NCBI GenBank assembly: GCA_030848925.1
Contig: JANFFA010000001.1
Coordinates: 744,001-808,000 of the forward strand
Direction of reading: 5' to 3'
Origin: Rhodalgimonas zhirmunskyi
GTDB taxonomy: Bacteria; Pseudomonadota; Alphaproteobacteria; Rhodobacterales; Rhodobacteraceae
Length of the DNA stretch: 64,000 nt
Of the stretch, positions 1 through 9,574 are shown piece by piece (position 1 is the stretch's first letter; each line of letters starts with the position of its first letter). The notes beneath the pieces were generated by a model. That model ran no database searches and had not been told where the DNA came from. It worked only from the letters and a program-made list of their open reading frames with translations. The position numbers and the translations under genes are program-made.

Positions 1-1955
1 CTCTCCAGCCGCGCCTCGGGGGCCGCCGCGATCCGCGTATCCTCGTCCAGCACCAAAAGCGCTGCGGTATCCACCGCAGGCAGCGCCCCCCGCGTCGCCC
101 GCGTCGTCACGATCACCGGCGCGCCGCTGTCCTCGACATAAAGCGCGATCCGCTCCGCCGGGTAATTCGGATCAAGCGGCACATAAGCCCCGCCCGCCTT
201 CAGGATGCCCAAGGCCCCGACCAGCAATTCAACCGACCGCTCGACCGCAAGGCCCACCAGAACCCCGGGCTTCACGCCCATGTCGCGCAACACATGCGCC
301 ACCTTGTTGGCCCGCGCTTCAAGCTCGGCGTAGCTCAGCCTCTCCCCCTCGAACACCAGCGCCTCGGCGCCCGGCGTGGCATCCACCTGCCGCTCAAACG
401 CCTGATGCACGCAGAGCGCCGGATCATAGGGCGTCTCGGTCGCGTTCCACGTCTCGATCACCAATTTACGCTCGGCCTCGGGCAACAGCGGCATCTCTGC
501 GGGCTCCATGTCCAGAACCCCCGGCACCTGTGCCAGATGCTCCAACCGCGCCGCCCAAAGCCGCGCCGGCGCCTCGGGCACGCGCGCGGCATCAAAAAAA
601 AGCCGATCCGCCGCGAAACTCATAGCACAGCCCGCCACCGCGCCGCCCTCGGACAGGCCCAGAACCGGACGGCTCACCTTGCCAATTCCCGCATCCCGCG
701 CCTGAATATCCAGCGCGAAAACCGGCCGCTGGCGCACTGCGTCCAGATCATCGCCAAACCGCACCGGCACCCAGTCGCTCACATATCCCTCGGCCTGCGG
801 GCGCTCCTTCGCCGCAAAGGCCAGATCGGCAATCCCCTGCTCCGACAGCGCCGCAACCAACCCCGCCGCAAGCCGCAGCGCGTCATCGCCCGACAGCCCC
901 AGATCAAGCGCGATCTCGCGCATCTCACCGGGTTCGGCGCCGATCCCGGCCATCTCTGCTGGCACCAGCTCTTTCAAACGTGTGCGCCACGCCGCATCGC
1001 CCTTTGCCGCGACGGCCATCGCCGCATCCAACGCCTCGCGCTCCGCCGCCGTGGGCGAAGGCAGCACATCCCCCTCGGCCACCATCGCGGGCAGCACCAC
1101 TTCGCCCCCGCAAATCGCCGTGATCCGGCGCAGCCGCACCGCGCCCTGCCCACAGGCCACCACCAGCGCGTCATCCTCGACGCCCAGCACCGTGCCCGGC
1201 GCGCCCGCGCCCTCGGCCAATTCTGCCGCACCCACAAGGCACACCTGCCCTGCCAGCACCACCTTGGGCGCCACCAGCGGGTTCCAGTATGGCCCATGAT
1301 CCAACGCCGACACCCTCCGCGCCACGGCCTTTGCCGAGCCGGAAAACTCCAGCCGCCCCGCCGCCGCAGGCCGCTTGAACCGCCCGAAATAGGACCGCCC
1401 GGCAAAATCCTGTGGCGTGACCGGAACGACATCCATCGCCAGCTTCGCCAATACCGCGTCGAAACTCGCCATCGCCGTCTCATAGGCCTTGGTATTCAGC
1501 GTCAGCGCCGTATCCCCCGGCGCGATTTCAAAGAACGCCTGTTCCACGATCGCGCCTCGGTCCGCACCCGCCTCCATCATGTGCCAAGTGATCCCGTGGC
1601 GCGCCTCGCCCGCCAACATCGCCCAGACCGGCGCATTCAACCCGGCATAGGCGGGCAGCGGCCCGTCATGGAAGTTCACCGCGCCCCGCTTGGGCAGGGC
1701 CAGCACCGCCTCGGGCAGCATGTCGAGGTTCGCAATCGACAACAGCCAGTCATGCGACACCCCCGCCAAACGCTCGGCCAGCCCCTTGCCCGGCGCGATT
1801 ACCGCAATCCCGCGCCCCTCGGCCCAACCGCGCACATCCGCGTTGCGCGTCACCACCGCCGCCAGTTGATCGCCCCGCGCCAGCGCCTTTTCGGCACATT
1901 GAATGGCAAGGCTCTCGTTGCCGATCACGACAAACGTATTGGGGCTCATAGACAT
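1..1955 (-). CDS. Formyltransferase-adenylation NRPS (3' end outside window)
   Basis: The visible part is 651 residues. Residues 1-310 form a methionyl-tRNA-formyltransferase-like domain with the catalytic set N94, H96 (in NFHDGPLP) and D132 (in GADRGAI), spaced as in ArnA/Fmt. Residues ~310-490 resemble the end of a condensation domain but are far too short for a whole one, and no HHxxxDG is visible. From ~491 an NRPS adenylation domain starts, with core motifs LSYAELEARAN and LKAGGAYVPLDPNYP, and is cut by the window edge. The start is ATG 1955, one base after the stop of the upstream GT2, with GGAAGG ahead of it; ATG 1949 is an in-frame alternative. Formylating initiation domains are known from LgrA and ApdA. 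Formylation of the loaded amino acid is inferred; the substrate is unknown. Confidence 0.85.
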   Translation of the reverse strand, partial: MSMSPNTFVVIGNESLAIQCAEKALARGDQLAAVVTRNADVRGWAEGRGIAVIAPGKGLAERLAGVSHDWLLSIANLDMLPEAVLALPKRGAVNFHDGPLPAYAGLNAPVWAMLAGEARHGITWHMMEAGADRGAIVEQAFFEIAPGDTALTLNTKAYETAMASFDAVLAKLAMDVVPVTPQDFAGRSYFGRFKRPAAAGRLEFSGSAKAVARRVSALDHGPYWNPLVAPKVVLAGQVCLVGAAELAEGAGAPGTVLGVEDDALVVACGQGAVRLRRITAICGGEVVLPAMVAEGDVLPSPTAAEREALDAAMAVAAKGDAAWRTRLKELVPAEMAGIGAEPGEMREIALDLGLSGDDALRLAAGLVAALSEQGIADLAFAAKERPQAEGYVSDWVPVRFGDDLDAVRQRPVFALDIQARDAGIGKVSRPVLGLSEGGAVAGCAMSFAADRLFFDAARVPEAPARLWAARLEHLAQVPGVLDMEPAEMPLLPEAERKLVIETWNATETPYDPALCVHQAFERQVDATPGAEALVFEGERLSYAELEARANKVAHVLRDMGVKPGVLVGLAVERSVELLVGALGILKAGGAYVPLDPNYPAERIALYVEDSGAPVIVTTRATRGALPAVDTAALLVLDEDTRIAAAPEARLE

Positions 1956-1956
1956 C

Positions 1957-2979
1957 TCATTTTCCTTCCACGGCAGGCACGCGTCGGCGTGCATGGCCCT
2001 GACCGGACACGGGCTGCCCCCGCCGCCCGCCGATCAACGCCTTGAGGTCATGCGCCAAAAGATGGCGCAGGAATTTCGGGGGATCGCCGGGCCGCTTGCG
2101 CTCAAGCAGCATCCGCAGGCGGTGAATCATTCCGCCAGCCAGATGCGCGCCCGTCGCCGCAACCGCATAGAAAACCCCGTGGTTCTTGGTGAAATAATGC
2201 CAGCGGCTGTTCAGCCAGTATTCCGGCACCCTTGTCCAGTCGCGCATCCCCGTGCTGACCGATCCGATATGCGTGACCTCGCTCTCGCGCACGTAATGCG
2301 TCGGCCACCCGGCCAGCGCGGCCCGGCGGCACAGGTCGGTTTCCTCGAAATAAAGGAAAAACGTCTCGTCAAACACCCCGATCTCGTCCAGCACACGCGC
2401 GCGCATCATCACGCTCGCCCCGGCCAGCCAATCGACCGCGCGTGTGGCCTCGGGCACGCCCAAGGGCACCACGTGATCGGACAACATCCGCGTCACCGGC
2501 CCGAACCGCGCCGCGCCCTCGAACTCGCTCTTGATCGACGGGAAGCGGAACGCCGTCACATGCGCATCGCGCTCGGGGCCGTGAATGTAACTCCCGGCAA
2601 ACCCCACCTCGGCGTGCGTTTCCAGATACTCCAGCAGGATCCGGATCGCCCCCTCGTCCGGGAAGGCATCGGAATTCAGGATGTAATAGTAATCCGGCGC
2701 GCTGCCATCGTGCATCCCGGCCCGGATGCCGAAATTGTTGCCCGCGCCAAACCCGCCGTTATGCCCCGATTGCAGCACCCGCACCTTCGCGGGCAACGCA
2801 TCCCAGCCCTTTTCCGTCACCGCCGCCGACATCTGCTCGAACGAGCCATCGCCGCTGTCATTGTCGACGATGACCAACTCCGCCTCCAGCCCGTCAAACG
2901 CGCGCAGCGCCGCCTCCGCCGCGCCAAGCGTCATCTCGGGCGTGCGATAGTTCAAAAGGATGGTCAAAAGCCGTGCCAT
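1957..2979 (-). CDS. Family 2 glycosyltransferase (rhamnosyltransferase-like)
   Basis: This 340-residue GT-A protein begins MARLLTILLNYRTPEMT and shows the family 2 features VIVDNDSGDGS (nucleotide-sugar binding), GGFGAGNNFGIRAG, ILNSDAF (DxD-like) and FLYFEETDLCRR (catalytic region). It has no signal peptide or membrane span, so it acts on the cytoplasmic face. I chose ATG 2979 because AGGCGG lies before it and homologues start at the Rossmann strand; an upstream in-frame ATG at 3063 would lie inside the PKS gene. It sits 13 bp after the PKS and 1 bp before the NRPS, so the three are probably co-transcribed. It may glycosylate the assembly-line product or add a sugar to the repeat unit; the acceptor is unknown. 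Confidence 0.88.
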   Translation of the reverse strand: MARLLTILLNYRTPEMTLGAAEAALRAFDGLEAELVIVDNDSGDGSFEQMSAAVTEKGWDALPAKVRVLQSGHNGGFGAGNNFGIRAGMHDGSAPDYYYILNSDAFPDEGAIRILLEYLETHAEVGFAGSYIHGPERDAHVTAFRFPSIKSEFEGAARFGPVTRMLSDHVVPLGVPEATRAVDWLAGASVMMRARVLDEIGVFDETFFLYFEETDLCRRAALAGWPTHYVRESEVTHIGSVSTGMRDWTRVPEYWLNSRWHYFTKNHGVFYAVAATGAHLAGGMIHRLRMLLERKRPGDPPKFLRHLLAHDLKALIGGRRGQPVSGQGHARRRVPAVEGK

Positions 2980-2992
2980 GTCTGTTCCGCCT

Positions 2993-5900
2993 CTACTCTG
3001 CCGCCGCGATCCGCTTGGGCAGGGCCGCCACCCGCGCCGCCCGCGCGCCGGGATTTTCCGCATCCTCGATCGCGCGCTTCATCCGCGCCGCCAAGACCCG
3101 CACATTGGGCTCCAACACCATGGAATCGTGATCGCCGGGCACCTCGACCACCTCGACCAGCGGCGCATAAGGCCCCCAGTCGTTGTCATTGGTCACATAG
3201 GCGCGCTCGGAATTGACCCAGCGCCCCGGCGCCACCTCCCATTTGCCCACCAACGGCGGGCGGAACAGCGCCAAAGGCCCGTCCCAAGGCGTCAACTCAT
3301 AGGTGGCCACCGCACCCAGGAAGGCCTGCTCGATCGCCGTGTCATGGAAGGTGACAGCGGCATTGCCCGCCACGCTTTCATCCTTCGCGCGCCGCTTCTC
3401 GACCTCCCACGCGATCCGGCGGACCAGCCATTTGAGCGGATAGGCGAAACCGCCCGCCTTCAACTCCTGCATCTGGATCGCCATCCGGTCGCGCCCCGTA
3501 AGCGGGCGGCGCTGCGGCAGTGGCGTGTCCAGCATCACCAGCATTGCCACCTCCTCGCCTGCCGCCTTAAGCTGCTGCGCGATCTCATAAGCAATGATCC
3601 CCCCGCCCGAGAATCCGCCCAGCATATAAGGCCCCTCGGGCTGCACTGCGCGCATCTCGGCAAGGTAATCACGCGCCGCTTCGGGAATGCTCTCATGCGG
3701 CGCGTCATCACCCAGAAGGCCGCGCGCCTGTAGCCCGTAAAATGGCCGGTCCGTGCCCAGCAGATGCGCCAGATGCCGCAGGTTCAGCACATTGCCGAAC
3801 ATCCCCGCCACAAGGAAGAACGGCCGCCGCGGCCCGCCTTCGCCCTGATGCATCGGCACAAGGTGGGTAAACCGCCGCTCGGGCGCGCGTTTGCCCTCGT
3901 CCGGCGCCTCCGCATCGCTTGCACTTTCGGCCACGACCCCTTCCGCCTCGATCATCTTGGCACAGGCCCGGATCGTCGGCGCCTCGAACAGGACCGAAAT
4001 CGGGAAATCCACCTTCCACTGCTTCCGGACCTGCGCAAACAGCCGCACCGCAATCAGCGAATGTCCCCCAAGGTCAAAGAAATTATCCTCGGCTCCCACC
4101 TGCTCCACGCCCAGAAGGTCCGACCACAGCTTCGCCAGCCCTTCCTCGATCGCGCCCTCCGGCGCCACGAATTCCTGATCCAGATCGGGCCGCTGGAAGG
4201 TCTGCGCCGTATCTTCCTTGGCCGCCGCTTCGCCCGCCTGCGCCACCAGATCCGGCAGGTTCAGCGACGAAACGACAAGCTGCGCCGCCCCGGTCTCAAG
4301 CGCGCGCAAGAACGCCTCGGCGCCCTCCTCGGGCTTGATCCCTTGGCCAAGGTTATGGCGCAACCGCTCCTCGGCAGGCGACAGCACCCGCGCGGCCTCG
4401 CCCTCGAATTCCAGCTTCGCCCGCTCCTCGCCAAAAAGCGCGCCCTCCATCCGCCGGATCGAGAAATTGTGCACCTCGACACATACCCGGCCCGCCTCGT
4501 CACAGATCGTCACGTCGAAACTCGCCGCCTGCCCGTCCGACCGGTTCACGCCGGCGTTGCGCACCCAACTCACGATGCGCTCGGGCAGCGGACGATAGAC
4601 CTTCACCGCGCCATAAGACACCGGCACCCAAAGGTGTTCCGCGTGATAGCCCTCGATCAGCCCCATCGCCCAGCCAGTCGCCAGATCCATCAACCCCGGC
4701 GGCAGCATATATCCCGCCTCGCGCGCCGCCTCGGACAGGCGCAACCGGGCGATCCCTTCGCCCTGTCCCAACGCCATCTGCGTCAACACCCGCCAATGCG
4801 CGCCGAACTGCAAATGCGCCTCCTGCGGCGCGCGCAACGTGCGCCCCGCCTCGGCCTTGCTCACCCGCCCACAGCGCGCCTCGATCAATCCAAGGTCAAC
4901 CGCGCCCGGATCATTCATCGGCAACAGCGAAAGCGTGGCCTGCGCATTTGTTTCATAACCCTTGCGCCCGGCGTCCATCCGCGCCGATTGCACCTCGATC
5001 TCGTATCCCGCATCCGCGCGCGTCAAGCGCACCCGCATCTCGCGCGCTGCCTCGTCCGACACATCCATCGGGCGCAGGAAATATAGGTCACGAATTTCGA
5101 ACGCCCCGGTTTCCCCTTGCGCGGCAAGGGCTTGCGCGGCGATCTCGATGTAACCCGTGCCGGGCAACAACGCGCGCCCATCCTTGGTGCGATGCTCCCC
5201 CACGACCCAATCGGCGGTGCTCAGGGCGCGGGTGAACACCCGGTTGCCCTGACCATCGAAACTCGCCTCCGCCAACAGCGGCTGCCCGGCGGGCCGGGTG
5301 CTGCGATCCGGTTCCGCCTGCCCAAGCCCAAGCGCCTCGGCGGCCATGCCCACCTCGGCCCAGATCCCCCAGTTCAGCGCCAGAACCCGTGTCTTGCCGC
5401 CCGACGGCGCATTGCCGCGCGCCTTAGCGAACCCGTTCAAGAACTCGTTCGCGGCAACGTAATCCACCTGCCCCGCAGGCGCCGTCACGGTCGAAGACGA
5501 CGAGAACAGCACCATGAAATCAAGGCTCCCATCCGGGAACAGCCGGTCCAGCACTTCCGTCCCGTGGATCTTGGGCGTGAACACGTCCTCCACCTCCGAG
5601 GGTTGCTTGCTCAGCATCGGCGCATCCGCGATCACCCCGGCGGCGTGGATCACGCCATTCACCGCGCCAAAGCGCATCTGCACTTGCTCCAGCGCGCCGC
5701 GCATTTCCTCGACGTTGGACACATCGGCGCCGACGACCATCACCTGCCCACCCATCGCCTCAAGCCGCTCGACCGCGGCGATGCGCTGCGCCACCGGATC
5801 ATGCGCGCCATAGCGCTTGGCATAACCCGCCCAATCGGCCCGCGCCGGCAAGCCGCGCCGCGCCATCAGCACGATCCGCGCCTTGTGATCGCGCACCAAC

Positions 5901-8900
5901 CGCTCGGCAAGCGTCAGGCCAATCCCGCCAAACCCGCCGGTGATCAGGTAGACCCCCTCATCGCGGATCAGGTCGCCCTGCGCCTCGGGCAACGCCGCCT
6001 TGCGGAACACCTGCGCATAACGTCGCCCGCCGCGCAGCACCGCCACCGGATCGCGCGGCGTCGCGAACAGTTCCTCAAGAACCAGATCGCACAGCGCGCC
6101 CATATCGCCGCGCTTGCCTGCGCGCTTCGCGGGCAATTCAACGTCCAGCGTCACCGCCCGCACGCCCGGCATTTCCCGCCCGATCACCTTGATCGGCCCC
6201 CGCAGGGTCAGCTTCTCGGGGTAATCCGGGCCGCGCCCCTTCCACTCGGCCGCGCCGGTGGTGATCGCGACAAGATCCAGATCGCCCCAATCCGCCGCGC
6301 CCATCGCTTGGGCAAGGAACAACAGCGCATAAAACCCCTGCTCCTGATTGCGGTGGAAGAACGACGATCCGGGCCGATGCCCCTCGCCATCCGTCACCAA
6401 CCAGAAATGCGCAATCTTCGTGGGTTTCCAATCTCTTGCGACCAGATCCTCAACCAAAGCATCATAGCCTTCGCGCCCTCGTTCGGGCGACAGGATATAG
6501 CCGCCCTCACCATCGCGGCCAAAGGCATCCCCGGCCCGCACACAGACCACATCCTGACCCGCCGCGCGCAGCCGCGCCACCACCGCCGCCGACAGCCCCG
6601 CCTCATCGGCAAAGACAAGCCAGCGCTCGTCCGGCGCGCCCTCCAGCGTTTCGATCTCTACGTCGCAATCCGCCGCCGTCGGCTTCCACGCGGGCGCATA
6701 TGCCCAATCCCCGACCGATCCGGTCCGCATCAAGGGCTGGTTGGCCACCTGCGCGCCCTCACCCGGCGCGATGAAATAGGGTTTGCGCTGGAACGCATAG
6801 GTCGGCAACACCACCCGGTTGCGCCGCGCCGCGCCCCAGATCTGGGTCCAGTCGAACTCGCCGCCCATCGCCCAGATCCGCGCCAGTTGCGCGATGAAGA
6901 ACGCGTCATCCGGCACCGTTTCATCCGGATGCCTCAGCGCCGAAATCACCTGATTGCGCGAGACTTGCGCATGTTGCGCCGCAAGCGAAGACAGCGCCTT
7001 GCCCGGCCCCATCTCGATATAAATCCGGTTCTTGCGCGCACTCAGCGTGCCGATCCCGTCGGCAAACAGGACCGTGCCGCGCAAATGGCTCAACCAATAG
7101 TCCGGGTCCACCGCCATGTCATCGCTCAGAACCTCGCCCGTCCGGTTCGAAATGATCGGAATCTCGGGCGCTTTCAACTCGATCGCGCGCAGGTAATCGC
7201 CAAACCGCGTCAGGATCGGCTCCAGCATCCGGCTATGCGCCGCGATGTCGATCGGCACCCGGTTGCAATCAATATCCGCCGCCTCAAGCCGCGCCTGCAA
7301 ATCCTCCAGCGCCGCCTTCGGCCCCGACGCGACGGACAGCCCCGGCGCGTTCACGCTGGCAAGGTCAAGGTCATCGCCAAGCCAGCCGCGCAACTCCTCC
7401 GCCGGAAGCGACACCGACAGCATTCCGCCTTCGGGCACCGTGTCAAACAACTGCCCGCGCAGATGCACCAGCCCGATGCAATCCTCGAAACTCATCACCC
7501 CGGCAAGGCAGGCGGCGGTATTCTCGCCCATCGAATGCCCGATCAGCACATCGGGTGTCACGCCCCAGCTGATCCAAAGCTTCGCCAGCGCGTATTCCAC
7601 CATCATGATCAGCGGCAATTGCACCGACGGGCGCATCAGCGCTGCGTTCGCCTTAGCTTCCGCGCCCTCTTCCGGCAGCCAAAGCGCCTTCAGGTCATAA
7701 TCCAGCCGCGGTTGCAGCACCGAAAGGCCGCGCTCCATCCACTCGGCAAACACCGGCTCGGTCTCGTAAAGATCGCGCGCCATGCCCGCATACTGCGCCC
7801 CGCCCCCGGGGAACATGAAACAGGTGTCGGGCCGGTCCATCGCCTCGTGCTCATAAACCCGGCGCGGGTTGTTTTCCTCAAGCAAATCAGCGGCCTGCGC
7901 GCCACTTTCCGCTACCAGAACCCGCCGTTTTTCAAACGCGCGCCGCCCTTCCTTCAGGGTCCAGGCCACATCCGCCAACGGCTCTTCCGGGTGCGCGCGC
8001 AAATGCGAAGCCAGCCGCGCCGCATTGTCGTCTAACGCCGCCTTGCTGCGTGCCGAAACCAAGATGGGCTGGAACGGCCAATCGCTCTCGTCACTGGGCG
8101 CGCGCACGGGCGCTTCTTCCAGCACCACATGCGCGTTCGTCCCGCCCACGCCAAGGCTGTTCACCCCCGCGCGCCGGGGATGCCCGCGCCGCTCCCAAGG
8201 GGTCAGCCGGTCGTTCACCACGAAGGGCGAATGTTCGAAATCAATCGCCGGGTTCGGCGTCTCATAGCCCAGCGACGGCGGCATTTCCTTATGCTCCAGC
8301 GCCAGCGTCGCCTTGATCAGGCTCGCCACCCCGGCCGCCGTATCCAGATGGCCGATGTTGGTTTTCACACTGCCGATCCGGCAAAACCCGTTGTCTTGCG
8401 TCGTCTTGCGAAACGCCTCGGTCAGCGCGGCCACTTCAATCGGATCGCCAAGGTAGGTCCCGGTGCCGTGGCACTCGACGTAATCCACCGTATCGGCGGG
8501 CACCTCGGCAATCGCCTGCGCCTCGGCAATCGCCGCCGCCTGCCCATCGACGCTGGGCGCAAGATAGCCCGCCTTGGCCGCGCCATCGTTGTTGACCGCC
8601 GATCCCCGGATCACCGCATGGATATGATCGCCATCCGCAATCGCATCCTCCAACCGGCGAAGCACCACGCACCCCGCGCCAGAACCGAACACCGTGCCCT
8701 GCGCGCGCGCATCGAACGCATGGCACTGCCCGTCAGGCGACAGGATCTCGCCCTCCTTGGCGATGTAACCCTGCCCCTGCGGCAACTCGATGGTCACGCC
8801 CCCCGCCAGCGCCATGTCGCATTCGCCGTTCAGCAATGCCTGCGACGCATAGTGCACCGCCACGAGAGAGGTCGAGCACGCCGTCTGCAACCCCAGCGAC

Positions 8901-9433
8901 GGCCCCTTCAGGTCGAACACATGGCTCACCCGTGTCGACAGGAAATCCTTGTCGTTGCCGGTATGGCGCAGCAAGAACATGCCGGTGTTTTCCACCAGAT
9001 CGGGGTTCGAACAGATGTTGAAGTAAAGATAGCTGCCCATGCCACAGCCCGCGAAAACGCCAATCGGGCCGTCGAACCGCTCGGGCACATGGCCCGCGGT
9101 CTCCATCGCCTCCCACGCCACTTCAAGGAAATGCCGGTGCTGCGGATCAAGGATCGCGCTCTCCTTGGGGGAAAAGCCAAAGAACTCCCCGTCGAATTCG
9201 GAAAACCCATCCAGCGGCGCGGCATAGGGCACGTAATCGGGCCGCTGCAACATCGCCTCGGGCACCCCCGCCGCGCGCAACTCCTCGTGGCTCAGCCGCC
9301 GGATCGAGGCAACGCCATCGCGCAGGTTCTCCCAATATTGCCCAACCGATCCCGCGCCCGGCAGATGCGCCGCCATGCCGACGATCGCAATATCATCTTC
9401 GCCCGGCACAAATGCTTCAACAGAATCGGTCAT
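2993..9433 (-). CDS. Type I polyketide synthase, KS-AT-KR-DH-ACP-TE
   Basis: This 2146-residue single-module PKS has: KS (~13-440) with Cys in TACSTSL and His in ECHGTGT and NIGHLD; AT (~540-850) with GHSMGE and the specificity tetrad IAAH in place of HAFH or YASH; KR (~1150-1370) with GGFGGIG and the Tyr in QVDYVAAN; a DH-like domain (~1400-1690) with HRTKDGRALLP and LMDLATG; ACP (~1770-1850) with the pantetheine Ser in DLGGHSL; TE (~1880-2120) with GFSGGG and a GDHDSM His. The DH motifs are off-consensus. The single terminal TE suggests one extension followed by release. The gene heads the group with the GT2 and the formyl-NRPS, after a 141-bp gap that holds a possible promoter. The extender unit (malonyl assumed) and product are not determined. 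Confidence 0.95.
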   Translation of the reverse strand: MTDSVEAFVPGEDDIAIVGMAAHLPGAGSVGQYWENLRDGVASIRRLSHEELRAAGVPEAMLQRPDYVPYAAPLDGFSEFDGEFFGFSPKESAILDPQHRHFLEVAWEAMETAGHVPERFDGPIGVFAGCGMGSYLYFNICSNPDLVENTGMFLLRHTGNDKDFLSTRVSHVFDLKGPSLGLQTACSTSLVAVHYASQALLNGECDMALAGGVTIELPQGQGYIAKEGEILSPDGQCHAFDARAQGTVFGSGAGCVVLRRLEDAIADGDHIHAVIRGSAVNNDGAAKAGYLAPSVDGQAAAIAEAQAIAEVPADTVDYVECHGTGTYLGDPIEVAALTEAFRKTTQDNGFCRIGSVKTNIGHLDTAAGVASLIKATLALEHKEMPPSLGYETPNPAIDFEHSPFVVNDRLTPWERRGHPRRAGVNSLGVGGTNAHVVLEEAPVRAPSDESDWPFQPILVSARSKAALDDNAARLASHLRAHPEEPLADVAWTLKEGRRAFEKRRVLVAESGAQAADLLEENNPRRVYEHEAMDRPDTCFMFPGGGAQYAGMARDLYETEPVFAEWMERGLSVLQPRLDYDLKALWLPEEGAEAKANAALMRPSVQLPLIMMVEYALAKLWISWGVTPDVLIGHSMGENTAACLAGVMSFEDCIGLVHLRGQLFDTVPEGGMLSVSLPAEELRGWLGDDLDLASVNAPGLSVASGPKAALEDLQARLEAADIDCNRVPIDIAAHSRMLEPILTRFGDYLRAIELKAPEIPIISNRTGEVLSDDMAVDPDYWLSHLRGTVLFADGIGTLSARKNRIYIEMGPGKALSSLAAQHAQVSRNQVISALRHPDETVPDDAFFIAQLARIWAMGGEFDWTQIWGAARRNRVVLPTYAFQRKPYFIAPGEGAQVANQPLMRTGSVGDWAYAPAWKPTAADCDVEIETLEGAPDERWLVFADEAGLSAAVVARLRAAGQDVVCVRAGDAFGRDGEGGYILSPERGREGYDALVEDLVARDWKPTKIAHFWLVTDGEGHRPGSSFFHRNQEQGFYALLFLAQAMGAADWGDLDLVAITTGAAEWKGRGPDYPEKLTLRGPIKVIGREMPGVRAVTLDVELPAKRAGKRGDMGALCDLVLEELFATPRDPVAVLRGGRRYAQVFRKAALPEAQGDLIRDEGVYLITGGFGGIGLTLAERLVRDHKARIVLMARRGLPARADWAGYAKRYGAHDPVAQRIAAVERLEAMGGQVMVVGADVSNVEEMRGALEQVQMRFGAVNGVIHAAGVIADAPMLSKQPSEVEDVFTPKIHGTEVLDRLFPDGSLDFMVLFSSSSTVTAPAGQVDYVAANEFLNGFAKARGNAPSGGKTRVLALNWGIWAEVGMAAEALGLGQAEPDRSTRPAGQPLLAEASFDGQGNRVFTRALSTADWVVGEHRTKDGRALLPGTGYIEIAAQALAAQGETGAFEIRDLYFLRPMDVSDEAAREMRVRLTRADAGYEIEVQSARMDAGRKGYETNAQATLSLLPMNDPGAVDLGLIEARCGRVSKAEAGRTLRAPQEAHLQFGAHWRVLTQMALGQGEGIARLRLSEAAREAGYMLPPGLMDLATGWAMGLIEGYHAEHLWVPVSYGAVKVYRPLPERIVSWVRNAGVNRSDGQAASFDVTICDEAGRVCVEVHNFSIRRMEGALFGEERAKLEFEGEAARVLSPAEERLRHNLGQGIKPEEGAEAFLRALETGAAQLVVSSLNLPDLVAQAGEAAAKEDTAQTFQRPDLDQEFVAPEGAIEEGLAKLWSDLLGVEQVGAEDNFFDLGGHSLIAVRLFAQVRKQWKVDFPISVLFEAPTIRACAKMIEAEGVVAESASDAEAPDEGKRAPERRFTHLVPMHQGEGGPRRPFFLVAGMFGNVLNLRHLAHLLGTDRPFYGLQARGLLGDDAPHESIPEAARDYLAEMRAVQPEGPYMLGGFSGGGIIAYEIAQQLKAAGEEVAMLVMLDTPLPQRRPLTGRDRMAIQMQELKAGGFAYPLKWLVRRIAWEVEKRRAKDESVAGNAAVTFHDTAIEQAFLGAVATYELTPWDGPLALFRPPLVGKWEVAPGRWVNSERAYVTNDNDWGPYAPLVEVVEVPGDHDSMVLEPNVRVLAARMKRAIEDAENPGARAARVAALPKRIAAAE

Positions 9434-9574
9434 TCGGAAAACACCCCAAGAGCAGCAGCAACGCCCTGCTCATCCCACAGAACTTTGGTCATATTAGGGC
9501 GAAAGCCCCAGTTTTCAGCAAGTTTTATGCATCTTTCCGGGCGGCGCGGCGTCACATTTGCGCCATATTTCGCC
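9434..9574 (-). promoter_or_regulatory. Possible promoter region of the PKS group
   Basis: The gap separates the flippase stop from the PKS start. On the minus strand it holds TTGCTG, 19 bases, then TAATAT, a loose sigma-70-like pair. A GGGC-GAAA-GCCC hairpin (9497-9508) lies between them. This is only a candidate; no experimental signal is implied. Confidence 0.35.

Noticed and set aside
294-2045. A 583-codon plus-strand open frame at the left end
   Set aside because: The complementary strand encodes clear formyltransferase and adenylation motifs in frame; the plus-strand reading has none.
5117-8035. A 972-codon plus-strand open frame opposite the PKS
   Set aside because: It is antisense to well-supported PKS domains and its translation is Arg/Pro/His-rich with no fold or motif; such shadows are expected at this GC content.
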